This document shows positions 1-11,495 of a DNA stretch of 64,000 bases, piece by piece (the first letter of the stretch is position 1; each line of letters starts with the position of its first letter). The notes under the pieces were generated by a model. It worked only from the letters and a program-made list of their open reading frames with translations. It searched no databases and was not told the DNA's origin. This DNA is from Heliocidaris erythrogramma (lineage: Eukaryota > Echinodermata > Echinoidea > Camarodonta > Echinometridae). Location: contig CM046858.1 in NCBI GenBank assembly GCA_025617745.1, forward strand, positions 46,395,697-46,459,696, read 5' to 3'. The position numbers were made by a program, and so were the translations under genes.

Positions 1-1421
1 GCCTGTGACAAATAGTCTCTTCCCAATATGAGAACGAAAGATGCCGATAACATGTTACACAGATTATGAGAACGGAATAACAATACGCTAGAACCTATTC
101 TCAGGATACAAAAATTCTTTTTTTTTTCTCTCTCTCGTTCGCTCGCTTTGCTCGCTCGTACAATCAAGAAACTAGGCCTAGATTGTTTCTTGCAGCAAGC
201 ACCTCTTACGTCCTGCAGCAACAAGAAGCCCGAATATCATAATATTCGGGCAGTGAGGTATCCCACTATTCTCGAATTCCCCACCCCCCCCCCAAAAAAA
301 AAAAAATGGTTTAATTTACCCGACAGAGTCCACAGACTAAAATCTGCCGCAAGATAGTAGTATGGGTGTAGTCGGTGAACATTCAAAAAAGTATAAAAGC
401 TGATATCATAACTGGTAGGAAAATATCACCTGAAAACCCTAAAAAAAAAAAAAAAAAAACAAACAAAATGGAAACGCCCCCTCCCAAGAAGGTGGTAGGG
501 CCTAATTGAAACAATTTCATTTTTATCGGGCAGAATCTTTTGTTGTCAGAATCTTATCTTTTGTTACATGTAATGAAAATTTAACTATAAAGTGTGCCCC
601 CCCCATAAAATGTCTTTGTTTAAAAAATAACACTTGTGTTTGAAGGGGACGCCCTTTCCTCAGCTTGCTCCACTAGAAAAAAAAATGCTTCGGGCATGAT
701 GGGCCTCGGGGCTTTAGTGTGCACCTTATAATTAGATTTCCATGTTTCAAACAATGGTCAGCGTTCCCCATTGCCAATGCATCGGTTTAGTGGCAAAATT
801 AACGGGGGGGGGGGGGGGGGAGCAGATCTGCATGGGTGGACCACCCCCGCCCCACGGTGATGATGATGATGCTCTGTTAAAAATACTTTTAACATGTTGA
901 AAATGTATAAAACAAAACAAAACTTTAAAATAAGTTCCCCATTTTTTAAAAATTTTTTTTGGAGGGGGGGAGGAGGGTGGGCCTACAGACCTAGTGCATC
1001 GGTTTATTATAATACACATAGAAAAAGATAAGGTATTACCCTTTTCCTTTTATGAGATAAAACCATTAAAAACTTATTGTATTCACTTATTTTACCGTTT
1101 TTACGTTATTGTCGGTCTATCGGACCTTCTAACTATCGGACCCCTACTGAACCTTCGGACTATCGGACCCTTTTGCCGATTCGGTCTATAGAACCTTCTG
1201 TCTATCGGACCTTCTGACTATCGGACCCCGTTGGACATTCGATCTATAGAACCTTCGGACTATCGGACCCTCCGCCGATTCGGTCTATAGAACCTTCTGT
1301 CTATCGGACCTTCTGTCTATTGGACCCTGTCGTACATTCGGTCTATCGAACCTTCTATCTATTGGGTGTCGGTCTATCGGGCCCGCTAACTATCGGACCT
1401 TCTAGCTATAGGGCTGTAACC
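1..1421 (+). mobile_element. Foldback-type element, right part (cut by window edge)
   Basis: This stretch matches 12300-13569 in the same orientation over its whole length with small indels. The last ~300 bases (about 1110-1421) are a minisatellite-like terminal repeat built from variants of CTATCGGACCTTCT and GGTCTATAGAACC. Homology with the second copy ends exactly at GGGCTGTAACC (1421), which fixes the right boundary. The left end lies outside the window. No transposase is visible, so it is probably non-autonomous. Confidence 0.75.
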
Positions 1422-1429
1422 GTTCGAAC

Positions 1430-1748
1430 TCGGCAAGTCGACTTGTTTGGGACAAGAAGACAAGAAGCCGAGTTGTTGAAACTCGGCAAATCGACTTGTT
1501 TGGGACAAGAAGACAATGATGACGAGTTGTTGAAACTCGGCAAGTCGACTTGTTCGGGACGAGAAGACAAGATGACGATTTGTTGAAACTCGGCAAATCG
1601 ACTTGTTTGAGAAAAGAAGACAAGAAGACGAGTTGTTGGACCTCGGCAAGTCAACTTGTTTAAGACGAGAAGACAAGATGACGATTTGTTGGAATTCGGC
1701 AAGTAGACTTGTTTGGGACGAGAAGACAAGATGACGATTTTTGGGCCA
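1430..1748. repeat. Minisatellite, ~54-bp unit, about 6 copies
   Basis: The motif CTCGGCAA(G/A)TCGACTTGTTTG recurs about every 53-54 bases (near 1433, 1482, 1535, 1588, 1642 and 1695), followed each time by GACAAGAAGACAA-like spacer. Open frames on both strands through it are by-products of the unit length and not genes. Confidence 0.85.
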
Positions 1749-1834
1749 CAAAGGAATCGAGGGGGCACACCCCGCCCCTCTCACAACGTTTTATTTTGCT
1801 GTTAGGTAATTCCAAGCATTTTGGAATGACATTC

Positions 1835-2205
1835 ACAAAGAATTGAAAGGCAGTCGGGGCGTCGAACTCTAACTTCCGCCTAAAACATTGCTTCCTATAA
1901 GCTATTATCTTCCCCCCCCCCCCCTCTTTGCACCCATATCTGATACTGTGCAGTATTACGTCCAAATAACTGAAAGCAGTCAGGGTGTCAAACTCTATAA
2001 CTTTCCGCCTAAAACATTGTTTGCTATAAGCTGTTATCTTTCTCTCAAATTTGCTAAAATTTCCCGCACCCACCCCTGTTACATACAATGCAGTATTGCG
2101 TCCAAATAACTGAAAAGCAGCAAGGGCGTCGAACTAACTTTCCGCCTGAAAGTTTGTTTGCTACAAGCCGTTTTCTCTCTCTCAAAGTTGCTAAAATGTC
2201 AGAAC
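1835..2205. repeat. Three diverged tandem copies, ~125-142 bp unit
   Basis: The block GCAGTCGGGGCGTCGAACT..TTCCGCCTAAAACATTG..CTATAAGC recurs at about 1851, 1976 and 2118 with substitutions and C-tract indels. No coding capacity or terminal structure is seen. Confidence 0.7.
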
Positions 2206-2719
2206 TTTCGCGCTTCGCTCGGGATGGGGGATACTAATTTGCTTTGCGTGCTCATCACCAATTTCGCACTCTTCGCCTGCTTACAACCGCCCCCTAAAAT
2301 GAAATCTTGGCTATGCGGTTGGATCCTTCACGTCTGGCCCCCATGGGTGTCGATCCCGGGGGGGGGGGGGGGGGGGTGGCCTGTATTATCATCCCCCCCC
2401 CCCCCAATATAACTAATAATTATCCAAACTCATTATATTTGACCATGAAATACTATCACATTCTTTGATTACTATAAGTAAGGAAATAAGAAATGCCATA
2501 ATTTCAATGCGAAAATATGGAAGAAAATTCGTTCGCTCGCATTGTCATTCCCAATTGAGGGGTTCCGTTCGTTGGCGTAGATCCTTGCATTCCTTTTATT
2601 CATTAAAAAAACATTTTGGGATGCTCTAAAATGGAAGTTTTATAGACAGATTTTCGAAAAAGTCCCCGGGGTGTGCGAGGGGGGTACCCCCTCCCACACC
2701 CCCCCCCGCTCGGTCGCTT

Positions 2720-3470
2720 CGCTCTGTGGCGTATCTAGGGGAGGGGGCAGAAAGAAAAATCATAATCTTTATATATACGGATTACGCACCCCAAAATCCG
2801 CAGAGTTAATGCACTAGAAATCTAGTTTTTGAAGGTTTGAAATGTGAAAATTTTCAAAAGCTCGGTCGCTTTGCTCCCCCGCATAATTATTATCTTTCAG
2901 GATCTCGTAGTTTCGCGCCCCCAGTAGGCCTATATAGTTCTTAAATTGCTTAAAGGGTTCAAAAATTGAAAAAAATAAAGATGTAATTGCTTTGCTCGCT
3001 ATATCATATAAGTTTCTTATGAAAGTATATAAAAGAGCATTTGCAAAGGTTCAACTTATGAAAGATCTCAACTTCAGGTATATAGCCTTGCTGACTTTCT
3101 CGACTCTTTCTCAAGCCTTTCATGGTTTTCGTTAGTTTTGCTCCCAATTGTAGAAGGGAGTGAATAGAAAACCGCTTATCAATGTATAAAATTCGAGTTT
3201 CTCTACCGCTCAATTGCGGCGGTCAATTATTGCAAAATTTCCTGGATAAAATGCACAAAAAAAAAGAAAAATTTTTAGGGTTAAAAATTGAAAAATTTGC
3301 CGCTCAGTCGATTTGCACCTTCACTGACAAAGATAAGTTTGGGCACTCGGGAGGGGGGGGGGGGGGGGGGGGCTTCATTTTTTGGCCTGGGTGCCATAAT
3401 CCCTAGTATCATGAACACGGATCGACACCCCTGTGGCCCCCCTATTGAAAAATCCTGGCTACGCCTGTGG
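2720..3470. mobile_element. Non-autonomous hAT-like element, decayed
   Basis: The left end resembles CTGTGGCGTATCTAGG and the right end CCTGGCTACGCCTGTG, an imperfect terminal inverted repeat of the CAGTGGCG hAT type. The interior (AAAGCTCGGTCGCTTTGCTC, CATAATTAT, TTCAGGATC) is shared with the better preserved copy at 52481-53269. I could not find a clear target duplication, and there is no transposase ORF. Confidence 0.5.
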
Positions 3471-3520
3471 GTGGGTTGATTAACTTTTTACAAAACTGAA
3501 TGTAATGTCATGCATTCCAC

Positions 3521-3875
3521 ACAAAAGGTTTCGGCATGTGACCTACATGAGAGTAGAGAGCAACTATTCAGCTTTCATCTCATATAGGTCATTATTTAGT
3601 TAAAATGTCATACGATAATTTTAAAAGCCCTGAAAGTTAAAAACGCATTTCGTCCATTTCCGTGTGTACTGTGCGGATAGGACCTCCCGTATGCCGTTTT
3701 GAGCCCTGATTTCACTTTAAAACAGTAAGACCCAGACAAAAAATTTCGGCATGTCACCTATATGAGAGTAAAGAGAAACTATTCAGCTTTTATCTCAAAT
3801 AGGTCATGATTTAGTTAAAATGTCGTACGACAGTTTTAAAGCCTTCAAAATTTAAAACAATTTGCGTGCATTTGG
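3521..3875. repeat. Two diverged units related to the 49.7-57.2 kb satellite
   Basis: Two copies (TCGGCATGT at 3531 and 3745, spacing 214) share AACAGTAAGACCCAGACAA, a GTCACCTATAT block and an ATTCAGCTTT block with the satellite units at 55.1-57.2 kb, in the same order. They are much more diverged than the main arrays. Confidence 0.55.
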
Positions 3876-4130
3876 GATGTATGAATCCCCAAAACAATCT
3901 TAAATATTGAAATCGAAAGTTTTCAGCTTTTTAATTCTATCACCTTAAAGGAAATGTTTTCTGCTATAATACGACACAGTTTACCTTCACATCAGACTCA
4001 GAGTGTCGAGTAATATATTTTATTTCAAGTTTATCACCCCTGTCACCCATGTTACACTTTCATTTTCGATTGGAACTTTTGAAGACACCATACCGCCAAA
4101 TCCTATTGTTTTCCGCATAAGCAGACACCT

Positions 4131-4269
4131 GGGGAGCATTTCATCAAGCATTTTGTCAGTGAATTTTAACCGACAACTGTTATAAGCTACTGAAATCCTT
4201 GCATCTGATTGGCTGAGAGCAAATTTGTCAGTAAAAACCACTGACAAAACGCTTGATGAAACGCTCCCC
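4131..4269. mobile_element. Short palindromic MITE, copy 1
   Basis: Terminal inverted repeats GGGGAGC(A/G)TTTCATCAAGC and GCTTGATGAAACGCTCCCC flank a core reading CTGTTATAAGCTACTGAAATCC..TTGGCTGAGAGC. The same element is present at 32996-33133 with near identity. It is non-coding, and the target duplication is not resolved. Confidence 0.8.
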
Positions 4270-4274
4270 GGAAG

Positions 4275-4318
4275 TCTTATTGGTCGCGGACCGGAAGTCT
4301 TATTGGTCGCTATAAGTA
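4275..4318. repeat. Short direct repeat beside the MITE
   Basis: GGAAGTCTTATTGGTCGC occurs twice in a row just after the MITE. Nothing more can be said about it. Confidence 0.5.
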
Positions 4319-4405
4319 GCCCAATCTGGCGCATGTATACCGTACCGGTACATGGTCCAGATCCGGGTGCATACGTATGTACCGCTGCTGCGCGTGCGTA
4401 CCTGG

Positions 4406-4582
4406 AAATATTATCTCATTTTAATGACATAATATGTCGTTAAAACGAGATAATTATCTCATTTTAACGAGATACTATGTCATTAAAATGAGATAATTAT
4501 CTCGTTTTAACGAGATACTATGTCATTAAAATGAGATAATTATCTCGTTTTAACGAGATATATGTCGTTAAAATGAGATAAA
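4406..4582. repeat. Palindromic minisatellite GAGATAATTATCTC
   Basis: About five alternations of GAGATAATTATCTC with TTTTAACGAGATA(C)TATGTC and complementary arms. Almost every unit is self-complementary, so either strand can form a ladder of hairpins. It is non-coding. Confidence 0.85.
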
Positions 4583-5868
4583 AAATATTTCACTATGTCC
4601 CTTCCCGGGCTCCGTAGGATTCCTCACGCACGTACGCTTAAAAACACCAGGAGGGGTTTAAACCATCCTTTGTGAATTCGGGCCAATATCTTGACACAGC
4701 GTGTAACAAAAGTCCTTCAGATTGTTATTCACTTACTCTTAATTCAATTCTTACTCCCTTTCAATGTCAAAGGTGCTGGGTGTTTATGTCGATGCGTGTC
4801 TCGTATTAGGTCATGACCCTCTTTCCAAAAAGAGGGAGTGTTGATCTTGGTCACAAATCATGAATTGCTGTTCTGTCAAAAGATGTGTGTGTGTGTGTGG
4901 GGGGGGGGGGGGGTGTATATTGATCCGTGGCTCGCAAGTCTATATAGGTTGTGACACCCTTTCCAAAATGAGGAAGTTTTTATCCTGCATACTCTAGAAC
5001 CAGAGCTTTATTTTTGTTTCTACATTCTCTGTACGCGTTACCATTCTTATATGCGAGCACTCTGTATCACTTTCACTTTAGTTTAAACGAAAAATTTCTC
5101 TGTCATAAATCATGAATTGCTTTGTGTAGTTCCACTGATAAATTGCAAGCCGTATGGTATGTTTTATACCGCACGGTATGCTCGAACAAGAGCGACTGGC
5201 GGGGAACCCAGATTTATCTTGCTTATTATTGTTTATGGTAAATTGCCATTTAATACCAATGGAAATTTATCCAGTCCTCAGTTCATCACATCCCATCTCG
5301 TATATTCTACATAATTTCTAGTCATCATCGTCTCATCTGTTATTACTTGTGTCTAATTTTGGTTCGTCCAATGCCTGTTGGATCATTATGCTTTTTACAT
5401 ATTCTACTCTGTCTAAATTTCAGTTCATTCAAGAGAAAGAAATATAGAAAGAAAGGAAAAAAAGACGACAGGAAGAACCTAACACCAAATACATAATAAA
5501 CAAAACAAGTTTTTTACTTAATCAGTGATGATTATAAATCTATGGAACTTGGACAAACTGATAATTAGAGCACATGGATTTTAGACCAGAGATAGTAGAC
5601 CATCTTGGTATAGACGAAATAAGATGAGTTGTATGTTAAACAAATGGGCATCAGACCAAATGGCAATAAACCGTCCGAATATGATGCAATAACAGTCTAT
5701 AATATTTTACCTAAATTTTTGTCTGTGTCATTCCTGAAAAGATAGATTTCAATCATTTTTATCTTAACAAACAAATATGTTGACTACGCTATCATAGTAT
5801 AATGCTTCAGATATTTTTTTGTTGTTTTGCCATCGATAACTTGTAAAACAACCGAGTTGGTAATGAAA
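4583..5868. other. No gene seen; loose repeats only
   Basis: Weakly repeated phrases occur (CCCTTTCCAAAA.GAGG near 4810 and 4960; AATCATGAATTGCT near 4857 and 5108), plus a GT/G tract near 4884-4912. No exon with plausible splice sites or recognisable protein similarity was found. Confidence 0.5.
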
Positions 5869-5869
5869 C

Positions 5870-6492
5870 ATCTCAGATAAATTCCTTCAGAGTCAATGTC
5901 AGTGAGGTGGTCTTAATATGGAATATGTATATATCAAAGTTTAGTTCTTGAGAGTCAGCACATTTTTGGATATGAGATCTCAGTACTGTGGGTCTGTGTC
6001 GAAGTGTGTCTCCTGTTTCGCCTATGTATATTGTTCTCCACAGCCATGGCAAATTATACAAGATATGAGATTCTGTGTAGTGCATGTGAAGGGGAATGAT
6101 ATTTGGAACGCTTTATTTTGGTTTTTGAAGATAATATTAATGGTTTCTTTAATATATGGGCAGGCTCTGCATCTTTTATCGGTATATTATTATCTTAACA
6201 CTGTTTTCTACATAGAGTTTTTACTTTAGGGCGGCCCTGGTTGATAATCGTTTCAAATTTGGGCTTTGGCGTTTTCTGAAGATCCATCGCGTTCCTTTAA
6301 AAGTTTGATTTCATTCACTGTTGTTCGACAAGGCGGTTATTGTTTCTTTTATCAATAAGATATGGATTCTACATTTTCATTTTTCGGTTTTCATGATAGT
6401 CGTTCATCTAAAGAGAGTTTTGAATCAGCTTTTTCAATACCATTCTGAATGAGTGTCTTAGGATATTATCTGGCATTTAACATGAGTTTTAA
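5870..6492 (-). pseudogene. Penelope-like element, C-terminal GIY-YIG endonuclease part
   Basis: Read on the minus strand, from high to low coordinates, this gives the thumb region (YPKTLIQNGIEKA), a cysteine motif (CRACPYIKET), then FTCTTQNLISCI, CHGCGEQ, YIGETGDTLRHR and RSHI. That is the expected order for the linker and GIY-YIG nuclease that cut DNA for Penelope-like retroelements. A frameshift separates the cysteine motif from YIGETG, and the thumb part has stops, so the copy is dead. It continues the reverse transcriptase part at 8390-9845; the two are separated by an inserted repeat element. Confidence 0.85.
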
Positions 6493-8360
6493 TTGTATCC
6501 CCCGGCAGTATGCCGGAGGATACTTTGGATTCAGCAGCGTTTCGCCGCCGCCACCGCCGCCGCCGCCGCGTCACATTCTTGTGTGCGCTCTAGCGGTCAC
6601 ATTTCTCGACGAATTTCTTTCAGACTTCCTGTGGACGTGTATCTTGGTAAAATCTGGACCCCTATAGTTTCTGGTGATGCTGCCCCCAGTGTTCCGTCTT
6701 TTATAGGGTAAAAGGCCATATTTTGGGGGATAGTTTGTGTGCGCTCTAGCGGTCACATTTCTCAACGGATTTTGTTCAAATTTTGTATGACGGTGTCTCT
6801 TGGTAAAATCTGGAACCCTATAGATTTTGGTGATGCTGCCCCCAGTGTTCCGTCTTTTATAGGGTCGAATGTCATATTTTGATAGATGTCTTGTGTGTAC
6901 TCTTGTGTGCGCTCTGGCGGTCACATTTCTCAACGGATTTCGTTCAAATTTTGCATGAAGGTGTCTCTTGGTGTAATTTAAAAACCTGTAGTGTTTGGTG
7001 ATGCTGCCACCAGTGTTCCGTCTTTTATAGGGTCAAAGGTCATACTTCAGGGCATGGCGTGAGTGCACTCTACAGGCCACATTTCTCAACGGATTTTGTT
7101 CAAATTTTGTATGGAGATGTATCTTGGTATAATCTACACATGTTTAATTTTTGGTGATGCTGCCCTCATTGTTCCGTCCTTTATAGGGTCAAAGGTCATT
7201 TTTCCATTTCTTGCACACTTACTTCTGCATTTCTCGACGGATTTCGTTCAAATTTTGCATGAAGGTGTCCCTTGGTGTAATCTAAAAACCTGTACTTTTT
7301 GGTGATGCTGCCACCAGTGTCCCATCTTTTATAGGGTCAAAGGTCATACTTCAAGGGATGGCGTGAGTTCACTCTGCAGGCCACATTTCTTGATGGATTT
7401 CTTTCAAATTTTGTATGGAGATGTATCTTGGTATAATCTACACATCTTTACTGTTTGGTGATGCTGCCCTCATTGTTCCGTCCTTTATAGGGTCAAAGCT
7501 CATTTGTCCCTTTTGTGCACTCTTACTTCTGCATTTCTTGACGGATTTCATTCAAATTTTGTATGGAGATGTATCTTGGTATAATCTACACATATTTAAT
7601 TTTTGGTGATGCTGCCCTCATTGTTCCGTCCTTTATAGGGTCAAAGGTCATTTTTTCCATTTCTTGCACTCTTACTTCTGCATTTCTTGACGGATTTCGT
7701 TCAAATTTTGCATGAAGGTGTCTCTTGGTGTAATCTAAAAACCTATAGTTTTTGGTGATGCTGCCACCAGTGTTCCGTCTTTTATAGGGTCAAAGGTCAT
7801 ACTTCAGGGCATGGCGTGAGTGCACTCTGCAGGCCACATTTCTTGATGGATTTCTTTCAAATTTTGTATGGAGATGTGTCTTAGTGAAACCTACACATCT
7901 AAATTGTTTGCTGATGCTACCCCCACTGTACCATTTTTCTATACAGTCAAATGTCATATTCAGGTTGTTGTTAGGGTCAAATGTGATATTTTCGTTGCAT
8001 GCATTCTGGAAGACACATTTGTTAACTCATTTCTTTCAGATTTTGTATGTAGGTCCATTATAGATTACACCTCTACAGTTTTTGGTGATGCTGCCTCTAG
8101 TGTTCCGTCTTTCATAGGATCAAAGGTCATATTTTAGTGGATGGCTTATGTGCGCTCTGAGGTCATATTTCTTCCGAATTTTCTATAAAAATGCATTATA
8201 CTCTAATCTGCACAAATCGTTTTGGTAATACTGCTCCTAATGTTGACAATATTCCGGGCCACTGGCTGCAATTTCTACACCATCCTTTTGTTTGAGGGAG
8301 GGGATGGGGGAGGGTCTTTGTCCCTCCTTCAAATCGCTGCCAGTGCCGGGGGATACATTT
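6493..8360. mobile_element. Tandem-repeat element inserted in the Penelope-like element
   Basis: About ten units of ~150-170 bp, each with GGTGATGCTGCC..CAGTGTTCCGTCTTTTATAGGGTCAAAGGTCAT and CACATTTCTCAACGGATT, run from ~6560 to ~8200. The ends carry GTATCCCCCGGCA (6496) and the complementary TGCCGGGGGATAC (to ~8356), so the array sits between short terminal inverted repeats. A 3-bp ATT duplication is possible, but the right edge may lie nearer 8390. Open frames on both strands come from the array. No transposase is present. Confidence 0.7.
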
Positions 8361-8389
8361 CGCATTGCGCGGCACCAGCAATGCACATT

Positions 8390-9845
8390 TCTAGTTCTTA
8401 AAAACGTTTCCTTTACGAACATTGACATCTGACACTATCGTGCAAATACGTCTGGCTAAATTATAAGGAACAATTGTTTTGCAGTGTCTTGAGTAACATG
8501 ACTTGAAATGTAAGGACTGGTGTGTGTGTCTGTAACCTTATTATAGCAGTTTTTTATTGTGTTTATTTCGTTTATTACCATTATGTTAAAAATAGTTTTG
8601 TTCATTATTAGTTTTAATCTAAAATGTGCATGATAATTGGGTGAAGTTGTTGAAAAATATTGTTGAATGTCACCAAATTTTAATTTCAGATAATAAAACC
8701 GTCATCCAGATATTTGAGCCAATTCTTCTCTATATAGGATTTGATCCCGCTACTAAAGTTGTGTTCTATTTTAGTATATAATTTCATGTCTAGATAGCCC
8801 ATGAAAAAAGTAGCATATATAGGGGCCATTTGTGTACCCATAGCTGTAAATTGTAAATACGATTCATTATTAAAACAGAATGAATTATTTGCTAGGATAA
8901 ATTTTACAGCATAACGTGACTCAACAGAACTGTGAAAAGTTACTCCTTCTATTCCTGCGTTGTGAGGAATATTATAGTATATAAACTCTTCACGTCATAT
9001 GACAAGGATAGGATTATTATCTATTGACTTGGGTAAGTGATTCAGAAAATAGATTGGTAAGCATTTTGCACTTAATATGATGGGGAATATTTTATTTAAT
9101 CCTGTATATCTTTACATTGATGTATTTTTTTGGTAATCCATACAGGTTACTACTCCTAAATTCAAAATTAGTTGAAAAGTCTACCTCGTGTTTAGTTAAG
9201 TAATGTTTGTATTAATTAACCAATTTGTTCATCTTGTTCATAATTTTAGTATTTTTATTCTCTTCTAATTTTAGATATGTTGATTCGTTTTGAAGTTGGT
9301 TCTTCATATTTTAAATGTAAAAATCTTCATTCAACATGTTCATCACAACAAATGCTCCCTCATGTATGCTTGCTTTAAAATTATTCTAGGCTATTTTTTA
9401 GACTTTCAAGGCTTTTCCATTATTTGCTTTGAAATATTACACTTTTGTTTAGCGTCTGCATGGTTTTCAAACTCTACTGCTTTCTTTAAAAATTCAAGAT
9501 GATTATCCAAAGTACGATTTCTATTCTGTTGAGCCTCAAACAAATTTACTTTTATTTCTTTTACTAGACTTTCTAGTTGAAAGAATAAAATTATCATTTT
9601 CTTTATTATCTTTACTGGAATATTCCTTCAGTCTGAGTTTACGGCAAAAAATATGAACATCCTGTTTAAGATCCCTAATATTTCGAGTTGGAGTAGGAGT
9701 GAATTTAGGGCCTTTCATCAACAGTGCTATTTCTTTGTTACTAAAAGTTAACATCAGATATAATTTAGATACAATATATTTCAGCATAAACGGCGGCCAT
9801 ATTTTCTGACTTCTGAGCATAAAGGAGGACATCTTGGATTGTATC
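8390..9845 (-). pseudogene. Penelope-like element, N-terminal and reverse transcriptase part
   Basis: Minus-strand frames give, in order, the N-terminal block NIRDLKQDVHIFCRKLRLKE (near 9650), then ANNSFCFNNESYLQFTAMGT and QMAPIYATFFMGYLD (near 8790-8900), the catalytic KYLDDGFI (near 8695; the family usually has Y-I-D-D), TDTH..SSH (near 8520) and ARRICTIVSD (near 8440). These are characteristic Penelope-like RT motifs and lead into the thumb and GIY-YIG segment at 5870-6492. Stops and frameshifts make it a pseudogene. The clade within the Penelope-like elements cannot be set by eye. Confidence 0.88.
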
Positions 9846-10596
9846 CTGTGAGGGCGTTTACTGATATAAGTTTTAAATTAAGTTTGATTTCTGGTACATG
9901 TGAAAAATGATCTGTGAGCTTTCCCATGTTTTAAATATCAGTTTAGAAGAATATCAATAGATGAAATGGCCCCTCTGATCTTCAAAATAACTTTTATTCG
10001 AAAAATGACGAGAAATACCTGAAAAGTTAAGCATGTGTGTGTGTGTAGTCCATTATACGCATTTCTGTGTGCAAAGCATGTGACTTTTAACAAGATTGAG
10101 TGAATTTCCTAACATTTTGATGATTCCACAAATCTCTCAGTTTACATCAATTCGTATATAGACTACATAATCAACCTTTCCTAATTTCTTTCGGACCAGA
10201 CTTCACTTCATCTTTAATTCCCGTTGTGCTCGCAGCGTACAATGCCATGAATGTTGACAATGTCAAATGTCTGTTTTGTATGGACACTAAATCTTGATTC
10301 ATGTATCTTGAATACTAATATTTATCATTTGTGATTACATTTACAAAGTTACTTGCAAAAAGAAACAACCTCAGTGTATCCAAGACCGATGGATCCGATG
10401 CGTACGTCCCCAGCCATCTGAAAGAAAGAAAGAAAGAAAGAAGAGGAAGAAGAAGAAGCAGAAGAAGAAGAAAAAATTTTTAATGTGTTTATAGCTCACA
10501 AAGATCTCCAGATTCAGCCTTCATCAGGGGAGGGTTCCACCTCCAATTTTCGATATATTACTGATCTTCTATTACATTTGGCCTAATCCTTTATAG
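9846..10596. other. No further exon recognised; purine microsatellite
   Basis: Upstream of the first recognised sphingomyelin synthase exon, so probably intronic. It contains a GAAA/GAAGAA tract at about 10418-10472. I looked for the preceding exon (expected to end in phase 2) and did not find a convincing one. Confidence 0.5.
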
Positions 10597-10714
10597 GTCC
10601 ATTCTCCTACGAAGATTCTGCACTATGATGGCAACAATTTACATCATGCGAATAGCTACCATCTTATGCACAGCACTGCCCGTCTTACCGCCTCCAAGTG
10701 AATGCACTGAGATG
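10597..10714 (+). CDS. sgms-like: Sphingomyelin synthase-like protein, internal exon
   Basis: The exon follows a TTTATAG acceptor and ends at ATG|GTAAGT. After one base completing a split codon it encodes SILLRRFCTMMATIYIMRI and then ATILCTALPVLPPPSECTEM. This matches the ILLRR..transmembrane..LPVP..C segment of sphingomyelin synthases, the multi-pass Golgi and plasma-membrane enzymes that move phosphocholine from phosphatidylcholine onto ceramide. It ends in phase 0, which fits the phase-0 start of the next exon at 14766. The preceding exon, expected to end in an Arg-type split codon, was not found and may lie upstream of the window or have been lost in repeats. Confidence 0.82.
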
Positions 10715-10736
10715 GTAAGTATAATCATAGGCGGCG

Positions 10737-10760
10737 TGGGGGGGGGGGGGGGGGGGGGGG
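10737..10760. repeat. Poly-G tract in intron
   Basis: A near-uninterrupted G run just after the splice donor. Similar runs mark the insides of hAT-like MITEs elsewhere in the window, and GGCGGCGTGG beside it may be a MITE end, but no partner end was found. Confidence 0.5.
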
Positions 10761-11495
10761 TGGCAGGGGATGGTTATCCCCTTTTATTTCTAACCATAGG
10801 CCAAAACTACTGTTTGATTGTCAGAGATTTTTGAGACATATAACACTTCAGAAAAACGTGAAAAACTTTTATTTTTTGCTCACAAAATTTGCAAGTTATG
10901 TCGACCTTTGATTTGAAAAAATCGCACTTATGCTTTTCGTGTTTAACTGTATTTATTTTATTCACAAATCATTTTTTAATGAAATATTTAGGAGATACAC
11001 TCTTAAAAGAGGATACAACGGCGCTCGATATTTTCTAAATGCCAAACTTATAAATTGAAGTGCGGATTAACATTGAAATCTAGCAGTATTACAGAACATG
11101 TACGATTATATCATAAGAAAATGTGATGATCAGATGTAAATATCCATTGATCTGTTTCTTCTGTTGAGTATATTTCCTCGCGAGGTTTCTTGGAAAATCC
11201 ACGGCGCAAAGGGGAATATCGAAAAGGAACACACATGAAAACGTGGGAATGGGCCTGGCCTTTTGATCTAAATGATTTTCCATCTGTTATTTCTTATCAC
11301 TCTACGTACGTTAACGTCGATACAAACCACTTTGAATAAAGAGTTGAATAGGAGCGTCAAAAACAAAAGAGAAGATTAAAATAAGTAAATAAATAAAAGC
11401 TCCCCAATTTGGCCGATTTCAGTTTTTATGCAGAAAATTATTGGGGGGGGGGGGGAGCTGTCACACCCCACCCCTAGCGACACCCCTGATAAAAT

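Noticed and set aside
1386-1784. Overlapping minus-strand frames of 73-132 codons
   Set aside because: Generated by the 54-bp minisatellite (a multiple of three keeps all frames open).
6571-8137. Several open frames on both strands with repeated peptide blocks
   Set aside because: They follow the ~155-bp tandem units in every frame and on both strands, and lack start, splice or domain signals. Not a repeat protein.
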